Shown in pieces: positions 1-8,221 of a stretch of 64,000 nt of DNA; the stretch's first letter is position 1; every line of letters starts with the position of its first letter. The notes under the pieces were generated by a model. It saw only the letters and a list, made by a program, of their open reading frames with translations, was not told where the DNA came from and searched no databases. The DNA lies in contig NZ_CP114909.1 of assembly GCF_027497355.1 (NCBI RefSeq), forward strand, positions 2,604,001 through 2,668,000, given 5' to 3'. This DNA is from Micromonospora sp. WMMA1947. Lineage in GTDB: Bacteria; Actinomycetota; Actinomycetes; Mycobacteriales; Micromonosporaceae. The position numbers and the translations under genes are program-made.

Positions 1-87
1 ACGTACGGGCTGGACGGCTGCCTGCCGAACGCCTGGCCGTACGTCGGCGGGATCCGGTACGAAGGCGAGCCCACGGACGGCGTCTGA
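1..87 (+). CDS. C-terminal end of a DUF3152-type protein (partial)
   Basis: Only the last 28 codons and a TGA stop are in the window. The readable tail contains GLDGCLPNAWPYVGG, which resembles the C-terminal end of actinobacterial DUF3152 proteins (a zincin-like exported family). In other actinobacteria such a gene lies next to moeZ, and moeZ follows here on the same strand after about 107 bases. The assignment rests on this short tail and the neighbourhood, so it is tentative. The N-terminal part, any signal peptide and the putative metal site lie outside the window. Confidence 0.5.
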   Translation, partial: TYGLDGCLPNAWPYVGGIRYEGEPTDGV

Positions 88-194
88 GTTATTCCCGGTC
101 CCGCAGTTCGGGCCGAGTGTCCCTCATCATGGCCGATCCCCCTCCCGGCGAGCGACAATGGCGCGGTCACACCGCCGATCCCGGGGAGTCCACC

Positions 195-1376
195 GTGTCG
201 TTGCCCCCGCTCGTCGAACCCGCCGCCGAGCTGACCGTAGACGAGATCCGCCGCTACTCACGCCACCTGATCATCCCGGACGTCGGGGTCGAGGGGCAGA
301 AGCGGCTGAAGAACGCCCGGGTGCTCTGTGTGGGCGCCGGTGGCCTCGGCTCGCCGGCGCTGCTCTACCTCGCCGCGGCCGGTGTCGGCACGCTCGGCAT
401 CATCGACTTCGACACCGTCGACGAGTCGAACCTGCAGCGCCAGGTCATCCACGGCGTCTCCGACGTGGGCCGGTCCAAGGCCGAGTCCGCCGCGGCGTCG
501 ATCCGCGAGATCAACCCGCTGGTCAACGTGGAGATCCACAACACCGCGCTGGACCGGGAGAACGTCCGGGACATCTTCTCCCGGTACGACCTGATCGTCG
601 ACGGCACCGACAACTTCGCCACCCGGTACATGGTCAACGACGCGGCGGTGCTGCTCGGCAAGCCGTACGTCTGGGGTTCGATCTACCGGTTCGACGGCCA
701 GGCGTCGGTGTTCTGGGCCGAGCACGGCCCCTGCTACCGCTGCCTCTACCCGGAGCCCCCGCCGCCCGGCATGGTCCCCTCCTGCGCCGAGGGTGGCGTG
801 CTCGGCGTGCTCTGCGCGTCCATCGGGTCGATCCAGGTCAACGAGGCGATCAAGCTGCTCGCCGGCATCGGTGAGCCGCTCGTCGGCCGCCTGATGGTGT
901 ACGACGCCCTGGAGATGAGCTACCGCAAGATCAAGGTCCGCAAGGACCCGAACTGCGTGCTCTGCGGTGAGAACCCGACCCTCACCGACCTGATGGAGGA
1001 CTACGAGGACTTCTGCGGCGCCGTCTCCGACGAGGCGCAGGAGGCGGTGGTCGACTCGACCATCACCGCGCTGGAGCTGAAGGACTGGCAGGACTCCGGC
1101 AAGGACATCTTCCTGGTCGACGTGCGCGAGCCCGCCGAGTACGAGATCGTCCGGATTCCCGGCGCGACGCTCATCCCCAAGGGCGAGATCCTCTCCGGCG
1201 AGGCGCTGGCGAAGTTCCCGCAGGACCGGCAGATCGTGCTGCACTGCAAGTCCGGCGTCCGCTCCGCCGAGGCGCTGGCCGCGCTGAAGGCGGCCGGCTT
1301 CTCCGACGCGGTGCACCTCCAGGGCGGTGTGCTCTCCTGGGTCAAGCAGGTCGACCCGTCGCTGCCCGCGTACTGA
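195..1376 (+). CDS. moeZ: MoeZ: ThiF/MoeB-type adenylyltransferase fused to a rhodanese domain
   Basis: This 393-residue protein activates the C-terminal glycine of small sulfur-carrier proteins (MoaD/ThiS/CysO type) by adenylation and then thiocarboxylation. It serves molybdopterin and cysteine or thiamine sulfur metabolism in the cytoplasm. The N-terminal two thirds show the nucleotide-binding GAGGLG motif near residue 50 and two zinc-type pairs, C180/C183 (CYRC) and C254/C257 (CVLC). The C-terminal rhodanese domain has its active-site cysteine at about residue 351 in LHCKSGVRS. I chose the GTG at 195 because GGGGAG (183-188) lies six bases upstream; an in-frame start at 117 would add 26 residues with no family match. 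A strong terminator follows. Confidence 0.93.
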   Translation: MSLPPLVEPAAELTVDEIRRYSRHLIIPDVGVEGQKRLKNARVLCVGAGGLGSPALLYLAAAGVGTLGIIDFDTVDESNLQRQVIHGVSDVGRSKAESAAASIREINPLVNVEIHNTALDRENVRDIFSRYDLIVDGTDNFATRYMVNDAAVLLGKPYVWGSIYRFDGQASVFWAEHGPCYRCLYPEPPPPGMVPSCAEGGVLGVLCASIGSIQVNEAIKLLAGIGEPLVGRLMVYDALEMSYRKIKVRKDPNCVLCGENPTLTDLMEDYEDFCGAVSDEAQEAVVDSTITALELKDWQDSGKDIFLVDVREPAEYEIVRIPGATLIPKGEILSGEALAKFPQDRQIVLHCKSGVRSAEALAALKAAGFSDAVHLQGGVLSWVKQVDPSLPAY

Positions 1377-1383
1377 GTCGTGT

Positions 1384-1419
1384 CGATGGGCCCGCCCGGC
1401 GCTCCGGGCGGGCCCATCG
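1384..1419 (+). terminator. Hairpin terminator behind moeZ
   Basis: A perfect 16-bp GC-rich stem (1384-1399 with 1404-1419) closes a CGCT loop, just after the moeZ stop codon. There is no T-run, which is usual for actinomycete hairpin terminators. Confidence 0.75.
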
Positions 1420-1533
1420 TGCTCTCCGGGGCACCTGGCGTGGGCAAACGATCGATCGCGGCGACCGCTGGGCCGGGTGGTCCTGACCGAGCTACCGAGG
1501 CGTAACCGCGGCCGCGCCAGTACCGTCAGTGCC

Positions 1534-2649
1534 GTGGTGGACTTGGACGCGGCGATCGGATTCGTCGTCGCTCACGGTGACGCGGTGGACCGCGCCCGTC
1601 TCTCCCGGCTGCGCACCGGCGCTCCGGTGCCGCCCGACGTGCTCGACGCCGCCGAGTCCGGGCAGGCGCCGGGTGGCGGCTGGCCCGCCGTCCTCGACGG
1701 CGAGGTCGCCTCGATCGACGCGACCTGCTTCCGCCTGGCCGAGCTGGACGACCTCGGCGCGCTGGGCCGCCCGGCCGCCCGGCACGCGCTGGACTGGCTG
1801 GCCGCCCGGCAACTGCCCGACGGTGGCTGGGACGAGGACCCCTCGCTGGCCGGGCTCGCCCCCGAGTGGGCCACCCCCGGCGATCCCGAGGCACGGCTCT
1901 ACCAGACCGCGAACGCCGGATTCTGGCTCACCGTGGCCGGGCTGGACGCGCGGGCCGCCGGTCCGCTCGACCACCGGGTCGGCGGCGCGTACGCCGGTGT
2001 GGTGCAGGCGGCGGCGCAGGCGCTCGCCGCCCAGCTCGCGCCGGACGGCAGCTGGCCGTCCTTCCTGCCCGCCGGCTGGCTCGCCGCCGCGGTGCTGCAC
2101 CGCCAGCAGATGTACTACGAGTCGGCGCGCATCCAGGCGGTGCTGGCCGACCGGATCCCGCAGATGTCCCCGGCCGACGTGGCCTGGCTGGCCGCCACGC
2201 TGCGCCGGGTCGACGTGGGCGAGGAGCAGTGGCTGCTGGTCTCCGCGCGCAGGCGGCTCGCCGAGACCCAGCGCAGCGACGGCGGCTGGGACAGCGACGA
2301 CGGCCACCAGTTCGACGTGCACACCACGCTGCGGGCGATCCGCGCGTGCCGCCCGAACGCGCCGGAGGCCCCGGTCTCCGGAGCGCCGTTCGTGGTGCCG
2401 CAGACCGCCGAGCTGCCCGCGCCGCCGGCCGTACCGATTCCGCGCCGGCCGGCCGCGGCCCCGCCGCCGCCGGCCGGTCCGGACGCCGGGCCCGCGCCGT
2501 GGTCGGCCTGGACGGTCCTGCCCGACCTGGGCGTGGACGACGGCTCGTCCGTGCCGGTGTCCCCGGGCCTGCCCCCGCTCGTCGTACCGCCCACGGCGCC
2601 GGGTGCCCCGTCCACCTCGGCGGACGGGGACCCACTCCAGCTCACGTAG
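1534..2649 (+). CDS. Prenyltransferase/squalene-cyclase-repeat-like protein, function unknown
   Basis: The 371-residue protein contains repeats of the alpha/alpha-barrel type seen in prenyltransferase and terpene-cyclase families, such as QLPDGGWDED, LAPDGSWPS and RSDGGWDSDDG (QxxDGGW-like). No DxDD cyclase motif is visible, so a cyclase activity cannot be claimed. The last 70 residues are rich in Pro and Ala and look disordered. There is no signal peptide or membrane segment, so it is probably cytoplasmic. The GTG at 1534 sits seven bases after a -10-like TACCGT (1521-1526), suggesting a leaderless transcript; the adjacent GTG at 1537 is an alternative start. It converges on proA. Confidence 0.6.
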   Translation: MVDLDAAIGFVVAHGDAVDRARLSRLRTGAPVPPDVLDAAESGQAPGGGWPAVLDGEVASIDATCFRLAELDDLGALGRPAARHALDWLAARQLPDGGWDEDPSLAGLAPEWATPGDPEARLYQTANAGFWLTVAGLDARAAGPLDHRVGGAYAGVVQAAAQALAAQLAPDGSWPSFLPAGWLAAAVLHRQQMYYESARIQAVLADRIPQMSPADVAWLAATLRRVDVGEEQWLLVSARRRLAETQRSDGGWDSDDGHQFDVHTTLRAIRACRPNAPEAPVSGAPFVVPQTAELPAPPAVPIPRRPAAAPPPPAGPDAGPAPWSAWTVLPDLGVDDGSSVPVSPGLPPLVVPPTAPGAPSTSADGDPLQLT

Positions 2650-2662
2650 CCGACCGGGCGGA

Positions 2663-3904
2663 TCAGCGCAGGTGACCGTCCCCGGTGACCACGTACTTGG
2701 TGCTGGTCAGCTCCGGCAGACCCATCGGGCCGCGCGCGTGCAGCTTCTGCGTCGAGATGCCGATCTCCGCGCCGAAGCCGAACTCGCCACCGTCGGTGAA
2801 ACGGGTGGACGCGTTGACCATGACCGCGGCCGAGTCCACCCGGGCCACGAACTCCCGGGCCGCCCGCTGCGAGTCGGTGACGATCGCCTCGGTGTGGCCG
2901 GTGCCGTACTGGCGGATGTGCGCGACCGCCGCGTCGAGCGAGTCGACCACGGCGACGGAGATGTCGGCGGAGAGGTACTCGGTGCCGAAGTCCTCCTCGG
3001 TGGCCGGCACCACGGCGTCGGAGTGGGCGGCGACCTCGGGCGTGCCGTGCACCGTCACCCCGGCCTCGGCGAACGCGGCCAGCACGGCCGGCAGGAACGC
3101 GTCCGCGATGTCACGGTGCACCAGCAGCGACTCGGCAGTGTTGCAGGTGGACAGGCGCTGGGTCTTGGCGTTCAGCGTGACCGCCAGGGCCTTGCCGAGG
3201 TCGGCGGCGGCGTCCACGTAGACGTGGCAGTTGCCCACGCCGGTCTCGATCACCGGCACCGTCGACTCCTCGACCACGGCGCGGATCAGCGACGCGCCGC
3301 CGCGCGGGATCAGCACGTCGACCAGGCCGCGGGCGCGCATCAGCTCCTTGACCGAGTCGCGCGTGCTGGAGTCGAGCAGCTGCACCGCGTCGGCCGGCAG
3401 CCCGGAGCCGGAGACCGCGTCGCGCAGCACCGCGACCAGTGCCGCGTTGGAGCTGGCGGCCGACGAGGAGCCGCGCAGCAGCGCCGCGTTGCCCGACTTC
3501 AGGCAGATCCCGGCGGCGTCGACTGTCACGTTGGGCCGGCCCTCGTAGACGATGCCGACCACACCGAACGGCACCCGGATCTGGCGCAGCTCCAGGCCGT
3601 TGGGCAGCGTCGAACCGCGTACCACCTCGCCGACCGGGTCGGGCAGCGCGGCCATCTGGCGCAGCGCGTCGGCGATGGCGGCCACCCGGCCCTCGTCGAG
3701 CGCGAGCCGGTCCAGCACGGCCGCCGACAGCCCGGCCTCGCGCCCGGCCGCCAGGTCCGCCGCGTTCGCCGTCAGGATCTCCGGGGTACGCGCCACGAGC
3801 GCGTCGGCCATCGCGTGCAGCGCGGCGTCCTTGACGGTACGGGTGGCCGTGGCCAGGGCTTCCGCCGCGTCCCGGGCTCGCCGGGCCTGCTCGACGACGC
3901 TCAT
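2663..3904 (-). CDS. proA: Gamma-glutamyl phosphate reductase
   Basis: ProA reduces gamma-glutamyl phosphate to glutamate-5-semialdehyde with NADPH, the second step of proline synthesis in the cytoplasm. The 413-residue protein has the usual family length. It shows typical ProA blocks: [17 protein letters not shown], the NTAESLLVH segment containing the expected catalytic cysteine ([10 protein letters not shown]), and the C-terminal [19 protein letters not shown]. The ATG is preceded by AAGGAG. It lies 44 bases behind proB on the same strand, so the two are probably cotranscribed as proBA. Confidence 0.96.
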   Translation of the reverse strand: MSVVEQARRARDAAEALATATRTVKDAALHAMADALVARTPEILTANAADLAAGREAGLSAAVLDRLALDEGRVAAIADALRQMAALPDPVGEVVRGSTLPNGLELRQIRVPFGVVGIVYEGRPNVTVDAAGICLKSGNAALLRGSSSAASSNAALVAVLRDAVSGSGLPADAVQLLDSSTRDSVKELMRARGLVDVLIPRGGASLIRAVVEESTVPVIETGVGNCHVYVDAAADLGKALAVTLNAKTQRLSTCNTAESLLVHRDIADAFLPAVLAAFAEAGVTVHGTPEVAAHSDAVVPATEEDFGTEYLSADISVAVVDSLDAAVAHIRQYGTGHTEAIVTDSQRAAREFVARVDSAAVMVNASTRFTDGGEFGFGAEIGISTQKLHARGPMGLPELTSTKYVVTGDGHLR

Positions 3905-3933
3905 CGTGCGTACTCCTTCGGAGGTGTTTTTTT

Positions 3934-3951
3934 AGAAGGGGCCCTTGCTTA
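3934..3951. repeat. Near-palindromic AAGGGGCCCTT element between proB and proA
   Basis: The proB-proA gap holds AGAAGGGGCCCTTGCTTA, including the proB TAA stop on the minus strand, next to a run of seven T. From memory, AAGGGGCCCTT-type intergenic elements are common in Micromonospora genomes; that is recollection, not something this window shows, because I found only one clear copy here. Confidence 0.35.
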
Positions 3952-5058
3952 CAGCAGGACCAGGTCGTCGCGGTGGACGACCTCACGTTCGTACGCCGGG
4001 CCGAGCGCCGCGGCGAGTTCGGAGGTGGAGCGGCCGAGCAGGCCCGGCAGCTCCACCGCGTCGTAGTTGACCAGCCCTCGGGCCACCGGCGCGCCGGCGG
4101 TGTCGACCAGGTCCACCGGGTCCCCGGCGGTGAACGCGCCGTCGACGGCGGTGATGCCGGCGGGCAGCAGCGACTTGCGCCGGCCGACCACCGCCTGCAC
4201 CGCACCGGGGTCGAGGTGCAGCCGGCCACGGGGGGCGGTGGCGTGCGCCAGCCAGAACAGCCGGGCCGCGGGGCGGCGGCTGCTCGGGTGGAAGTACGTG
4301 CCGACCGGCTCACCGGCCAGCGCCGGTGCGGCCAGCGGCGCGGCGGTCAGGACCACCGGAATGCCGAAGCCGGTGGCGATCCGGGCCGCCTCGACCTTCG
4401 TCACCATGCCGCCGGTGCCCACCCCGGCCCGACCGGCCCCGCCGACGTCCACGCCCGCGAGGTCGCCCTCGCCGTGCACCTCCGTGATCCGGGTGCTGCC
4501 CGTCCGGGCCGGGTCGCCGGTCCAGAGCGCGTCGACGTCGGAGAGCAGCACCAGCAGGTCGGCGTCGACGAGCGCGGCGACGAGCGCGGCCAGGCGGTCG
4601 TTGTCGCCGAACCGGATCTCCTCGGTGGCCACCGTGTCGTTCTCGTTGACGATCGGCACGGCGCGCAGGTCGAGCAGCTTGCGCAGCGTCCGGTACGCGT
4701 TGCGGTAGTGCGCCCGCCGGGTCACGTCGTCCACGGTGAGCAGCACCTGCCCGACGGTGCGGCCGTGCCGGGCGAACGCCGCGGCGTACCGGCCGATGAG
4801 CAGGCCCTGACCGACGCTGGCGGCGGCCTGCTGGGTGGCCAGGTCGCGCGGGCGCCGGGTCAGCCGCAGCGGGGCGAGCCCGGCGGCGATCGCGCCGGAG
4901 GAGACAAGCACCACCTCGCGTCCGTCGGCGGCGAGCCCGCCGAGCGTGTCGACGAGCGCGTCGACCCGGGCGTCGTCGAGGCCGCCCGTCGCGGTGGTCA
5001 GCGAGGACGAACCGATCTTGACCACGATCCGACGGGCCGAGGTGACTGCTTCGCGCAC
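3949..5058 (-). CDS. proB: Glutamate 5-kinase with PUA domain
   Basis: ProB phosphorylates glutamate to gamma-glutamyl phosphate, the first and normally proline-inhibited step of proline synthesis. The 369-residue protein starts with the amino-acid-kinase block RRIVVKIGSSSLT, continues with VSSGAIAAGLAPL and IVNENDTVATEEI, and ends in a PUA domain (about residues 275-365, including LLPAGITAVDGAF). A GTG at 5058 gives the usual family length; an upstream in-frame extension to 5199 shows no conserved sequence. It forms an operon with proA and is divergent from the C5-epimerase-like gene, with 193 bases between them. Confidence 0.95.
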   Translation of the reverse strand: MREAVTSARRIVVKIGSSSLTTATGGLDDARVDALVDTLGGLAADGREVVLVSSGAIAAGLAPLRLTRRPRDLATQQAAASVGQGLLIGRYAAAFARHGRTVGQVLLTVDDVTRRAHYRNAYRTLRKLLDLRAVPIVNENDTVATEEIRFGDNDRLAALVAALVDADLLVLLSDVDALWTGDPARTGSTRITEVHGEGDLAGVDVGGAGRAGVGTGGMVTKVEAARIATGFGIPVVLTAAPLAAPALAGEPVGTYFHPSSRRPAARLFWLAHATAPRGRLHLDPGAVQAVVGRRKSLLPAGITAVDGAFTAGDPVDLVDTAGAPVARGLVNYDAVELPGLLGRSTSELAAALGPAYEREVVHRDDLVLL

Positions 5059-5251
5059 CCGACCATTCTGCGCGCTGCGGTCCGCGGTGCCGCGGCGCGT
5101 TCCCAAATCGTGGCAGCTCGCGGCCGGTGCCCGACGTAACCGATGCGAAAACGGTTGCTCGACGACCGACCAATTTTGATCACCCGGTTGGCGGCACACG
5201 CCTGCGGATTCCGCTGCATAACGTCTCGTTCATCACGAACGGGGGTTCACA

Positions 5252-6694
5252 GTGATAATTCCGAGGGCTCATCGTGCCTGGTGGCTGGCGCTGCTCGTCA
5301 CCGTCGGCCTGGTCGCCGGGCTGACACCGGTGCTTGCCGGTCTCCGCGACGAGAAGGCGCCGGCCGTCCGGCGGGACGGCTACCGGCCGCACACGGTGCC
5401 ACTCCCGGCGATTCCGTCGCGCGAGGGAGTCGCGCCGCTGGTGGACGCCGGGCTGCACGATGCCGAGAACGTCCGGATGTTCCGGATGCACGATCAGACC
5501 TGGGACCATCCGGTGGCCCAGGCCCAGTGGGGTCTGCAGAATCTGGCCGGCTGGCGGGCCACCCACAAGCGGATCTACCTGGACCGGGCGATCGCGAACG
5601 CGCAGCGCAACGTCGACCGCCGGGTCGAGTCGCGCGGTGCCTGGTGGTATCCGTACGACTTCGAGCTCACCAGGTGCAAGAAGCGTCCACTGCTGAAGCC
5701 CAAGTGGTACAGCGGCATGTCGCAGGGGCAACTGCTGAGCCTCTTTGTCGGGCTGTACGAGGAGACGCGCGACGAGAGGTGGCGGACCGCCGCGGACCGG
5801 ACGTTCCAGAGCCTTACCCTGCCCGTCCAGCCCGGCGAGCCGTGGGCCACCTGGACCGACCGCGGCGGCTACCTGTGGCTGGAGGAGTACCCGGAGAACG
5901 ACGACCCGCGCGGCGAACAGGTGCTCAACGGGCACATCTTCTCCCTGTACGGCGTCTACGACTACTGGCGGCTGACCAGCGACGAGCGGGCGGCGGAGAT
6001 CTTCGACGCCGCGGCCACCACCGTGCGCCGCTACCTGCCGACCAGGTTCCGGGTGGAGAACTGGGCCAGCCGGTACTCCATGAACTGCCGGCACTTCCAC
6101 CCGAAGTACCACCAGGTCCACACCCGGCAGACCCTCAAGCTGTACGAGGTGACCCACGCGACGGTCTTCGCCGAGTACGCCGACACGCTGCGGGCGGACT
6201 ACCCGGTGCCGGATCTGACGGGCACCGTGCAGTTCGAGCCCGGGACGCACGTGGGATACACGTACGACGCCAAGGGCACCGTCACCGCGCAGCGCGCCGT
6301 CACCCTGAACCGGACGAGCCGGTTCGCGGCCGACGAACGCATCCGGGTACGCGGTGGCGGCATCCACTACCGGATCACCAAGGGCCCGCTGGCCGGCTAC
6401 CTGGTGCCCGAGGAACCCGGCCGGCGGGTCCTGCTCGGGGTGGCGGCCGAGCACCGCTACCACCCCGCACGCGTGCTGACCGCCCAGCCCGGCACCTACA
6501 CCGGCTACACCTTCGACCGCAACGGCGCGGTGCTCGACTCCCGGAAGGTCACCTTCGCCGCCGTGACGGAGCTGACGCTGGGCGGCACCGCCTGGGTCAA
6601 CGGTGAACTCAGCTACCAGGTGACCGGCGGTGAGCTGGACGGCTACTGGCTGGCGGCCCGGGGCGACCTCGCCATCGGCTCGCCCGCCCGCTGA
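5252..6694 (+). CDS. Exported D-glucuronyl C5-epimerase-domain protein with C-terminal tandem repeat (paralog 1)
   Basis: The 480-residue protein begins with a signal-like segment (residues about 8-30) and then a C5-epimerase C-terminal-type domain of alpha/alpha-toroid character. Seen motifs are [46 protein letters not shown] and KYHQVHTRQTLKLYEVT, in the order found in glucuronyl C5-epimerases. Those enzymes flip glucuronate to iduronate in uronic-acid polymers; the substrate here is unknown. Residues about 325-475 hold two diverged copies of a roughly 75-residue module (PGTHVGYTYD... and PGTYTGYTFD..., each ending in GYLVPE or GYWLAA). The GTG start has GGGGG six bases upstream. A close paralog lies at 11205-12782. 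Confidence 0.8.
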   Translation: MIIPRAHRAWWLALLVTVGLVAGLTPVLAGLRDEKAPAVRRDGYRPHTVPLPAIPSREGVAPLVDAGLHDAENVRMFRMHDQTWDHPVAQAQWGLQNLAGWRATHKRIYLDRAIANAQRNVDRRVESRGAWWYPYDFELTRCKKRPLLKPKWYSGMSQGQLLSLFVGLYEETRDERWRTAADRTFQSLTLPVQPGEPWATWTDRGGYLWLEEYPENDDPRGEQVLNGHIFSLYGVYDYWRLTSDERAAEIFDAAATTVRRYLPTRFRVENWASRYSMNCRHFHPKYHQVHTRQTLKLYEVTHATVFAEYADTLRADYPVPDLTGTVQFEPGTHVGYTYDAKGTVTAQRAVTLNRTSRFAADERIRVRGGGIHYRITKGPLAGYLVPEEPGRRVLLGVAAEHRYHPARVLTAQPGTYTGYTFDRNGAVLDSRKVTFAAVTELTLGGTAWVNGELSYQVTGGELDGYWLAARGDLAIGSPAR

Positions 6695-6715
6695 GGTCCC
6701 TTATCGTGGCTTTCC

Positions 6716-7027
6716 GTGACACCTGACGAGTACGTCGAGGCGGTGCTGTCGCTGGTCGAGCGGATCCCGCCGGGGCGGGTGATGTCGTACGGGGCGGTGG
6801 CCGACGCGCTGGCCGAGCGTTCGGGGCGGGCGTCGCCGCGGCTGGTCGGTTCGATCATGGCGCGGCACGGTGGCGGGGTGCCGTGGCACCGGGTGGTGAA
6901 CGCGGCCGGCCGGATGCCGCCGGGGCACGAGCGCAAGGCCCGGGAACGGCTGCTCGCCGAGGGGTGCCCGCTGCGCGGCGACCGGGTGGACCTGGCGGCG
7001 GCGTCCTGGTCGCCGGACGAGGTGTGA
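6716..7027 (+). CDS. Alkyltransferase-like (ATL) DNA repair protein, MGMT family without catalytic Cys
   Basis: The 103-residue protein is the DNA-binding half of the O6-alkylguanine transferase family (IPPGRVMSYGAVADAL, PRLVGSIMARHG). In active alkyltransferases the signature is PCHR; here it reads PWHR (residues 56-59), so W57 replaces the acceptor cysteine. That is the mark of ATL proteins, which are known to bind alkylated bases and pass the lesion to nucleotide-excision repair rather than reverse it. The GTG start lies eight bases after a TATCGT -10-like hexamer (6702-6707), fitting a leaderless transcript. It ends 57 bases before the convergent nucleotidyltransferase gene. Confidence 0.88.
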   Translation: MTPDEYVEAVLSLVERIPPGRVMSYGAVADALAERSGRASPRLVGSIMARHGGGVPWHRVVNAAGRMPPGHERKARERLLAEGCPLRGDRVDLAAASWSPDEV

Positions 7028-7084
7028 CCCGGCCGCGTCGGAGGCAGCCAGGCGTTCAGTCGCGGCGGCGCTGGACCCGGCCCG

Positions 7085-7741
7085 TCATCGCGGCCAGTCC
7101 GAGAACGTCTGGCGGAGGTCGCGGATCTCGGCCGGGGTGAGGCGGTAGAGCGTGAAGACGGTGTCGGCCAGGCGGTCGAGGCGCTGTAGCGCGTCCTGGA
7201 ACTCCTCGTCGGTGAGCGCCGGGTCGGCCCTCCGCGCGAGGCGGACCAGGTCGTCTCTGCTGTAGCGGCCGAGGGCGGCGGCAACGTCGATGTAGTCGCG
7301 GGGTTGGGCGCGAGTGACCATCGCCGCGACCTTGGTGCCGATCACGTCGTCGAGGTGCAGCACCGGACCGACGTCGAGCACGATCGGGCTGGTGTTGCGC
7401 GCGAAGCGTACGAGCTGCAGCCGCACGGTCCGGTCGTCGCGGCGAACCTCGAACTCGGTCATGTCGTGTTCGAAGCCGTAGAAGACGTCGTCCAGCTCGG
7501 TGGGCTCGGCGATGGTGTCGACCTGAAAACCGGCATCGAGCAGGGTGGCGTGTACCAGCTCGGCGGCGGCGGTGACCCCGCCGTCGACATCGGTGAACAG
7601 GTCGACGTCCTCGGTGGGACGGGCGCCGATGCCGTGGGCGATGAGGGCTTGGCCGCCGGCGAGGGCGAAGCCGTGCCGACCGGCCACGGCGAGCGCGACA
7701 CGGGCGACCTCGTGCTGGAACGGGTCCGGCGCCGGTGGCAT
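7085..7741 (-). CDS. AbiEii/AbiGii-type nucleotidyltransferase (putative toxin)
   Basis: The 218-residue protein shows a minimal nucleotidyltransferase fold: FALAGGQALIAHG around residues 26-37 and EDVDLFTD around residues 44-51, i.e. GG followed by DxD as in AbiEii/AbiGii toxins. Members of that family add nucleotides to cellular targets such as tRNA and act in type IV toxin-antitoxin or phage-abortive systems; whether this one is toxic is inference. The ATG overlaps the stop of the upstream gene as TGATG, so translation is coupled. Reading further upstream in frame gives only low-complexity sequence, so 7741 is taken as the start. Confidence 0.78.
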   Translation of the reverse strand: MPPAPDPFQHEVARVALAVAGRHGFALAGGQALIAHGIGARPTEDVDLFTDVDGGVTAAAELVHATLLDAGFQVDTIAEPTELDDVFYGFEHDMTEFEVRRDDRTVRLQLVRFARNTSPIVLDVGPVLHLDDVIGTKVAAMVTRAQPRDYIDVAAALGRYSRDDLVRLARRADPALTDEEFQDALQRLDRLADTVFTLYRLTPAEIRDLRQTFSDWPR

Positions 7742-8097
7742 CAGGCGGCGACGTCCCGGGAGCGCAGCACCGGGTGGCTCTCTTCCCAGGCGCGGCGGAC
7801 ACCGCGGGGCACGTACAGCTCGGGCCACAGCCGGACCAGGGTCGGACCGTGCAGCCACGCGCGCAACTCGTCGGGATGAACGGCTTCGGTGAGCACCGTC
7901 TCGTACATCCAGGCGAGCAGACCCGGTACGTCGAGGTCGACGTGCCGGTCGGGTTGCCAGAACAGCCGATGGGGCAGCTCGACCACGCCGGAGACAGGGC
8001 CCTGCAACTCGTTCAGGTCGCGAACCACCACCGCACGACGGCCGGGGCGGGCCTCGTACGGTGCCCGCGAGCTGCGGACGGATCGGGCCGGGTCCAT
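7741..8097 (-). CDS. Small partner protein of the AbiEii-type nucleotidyltransferase, function unknown
   Basis: This 118-residue protein has no family I recognise. It contains PVSGVVELPHRLFWQPDR, then LLAWMYETVLTEAVHPDEL and GPTLVRLWPELYVPRGVR; no membrane segment or helix-turn-helix is obvious. Its TGA stop overlaps the ATG of the downstream nucleotidyltransferase gene, so the pair form one translation unit, the arrangement expected of an antitoxin before its toxin. The ATG at 8097 is preceded closely by GGAGGG. A longer start at 8199 (152 residues) is possible and would put the start 23 bases from the divergent transporter gene. Confidence 0.6.
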   Translation of the reverse strand: MDPARSVRSSRAPYEARPGRRAVVVRDLNELQGPVSGVVELPHRLFWQPDRHVDLDVPGLLAWMYETVLTEAVHPDELRAWLHGPTLVRLWPELYVPRGVRRAWEESHPVLRSRDVAA

Positions 8098-8221
8098 GCC
8101 CTCCAGGGTAACGGTGCCGGCCTGTGGCTTCCCGCGACTCGCGAGCGCCTGGCGGCATCGCACGAGCAGCGCCGGACGAGGGGATGTGACGCGGGCCATA
8201 ACGTGAGTAGCATTCGGCTCC

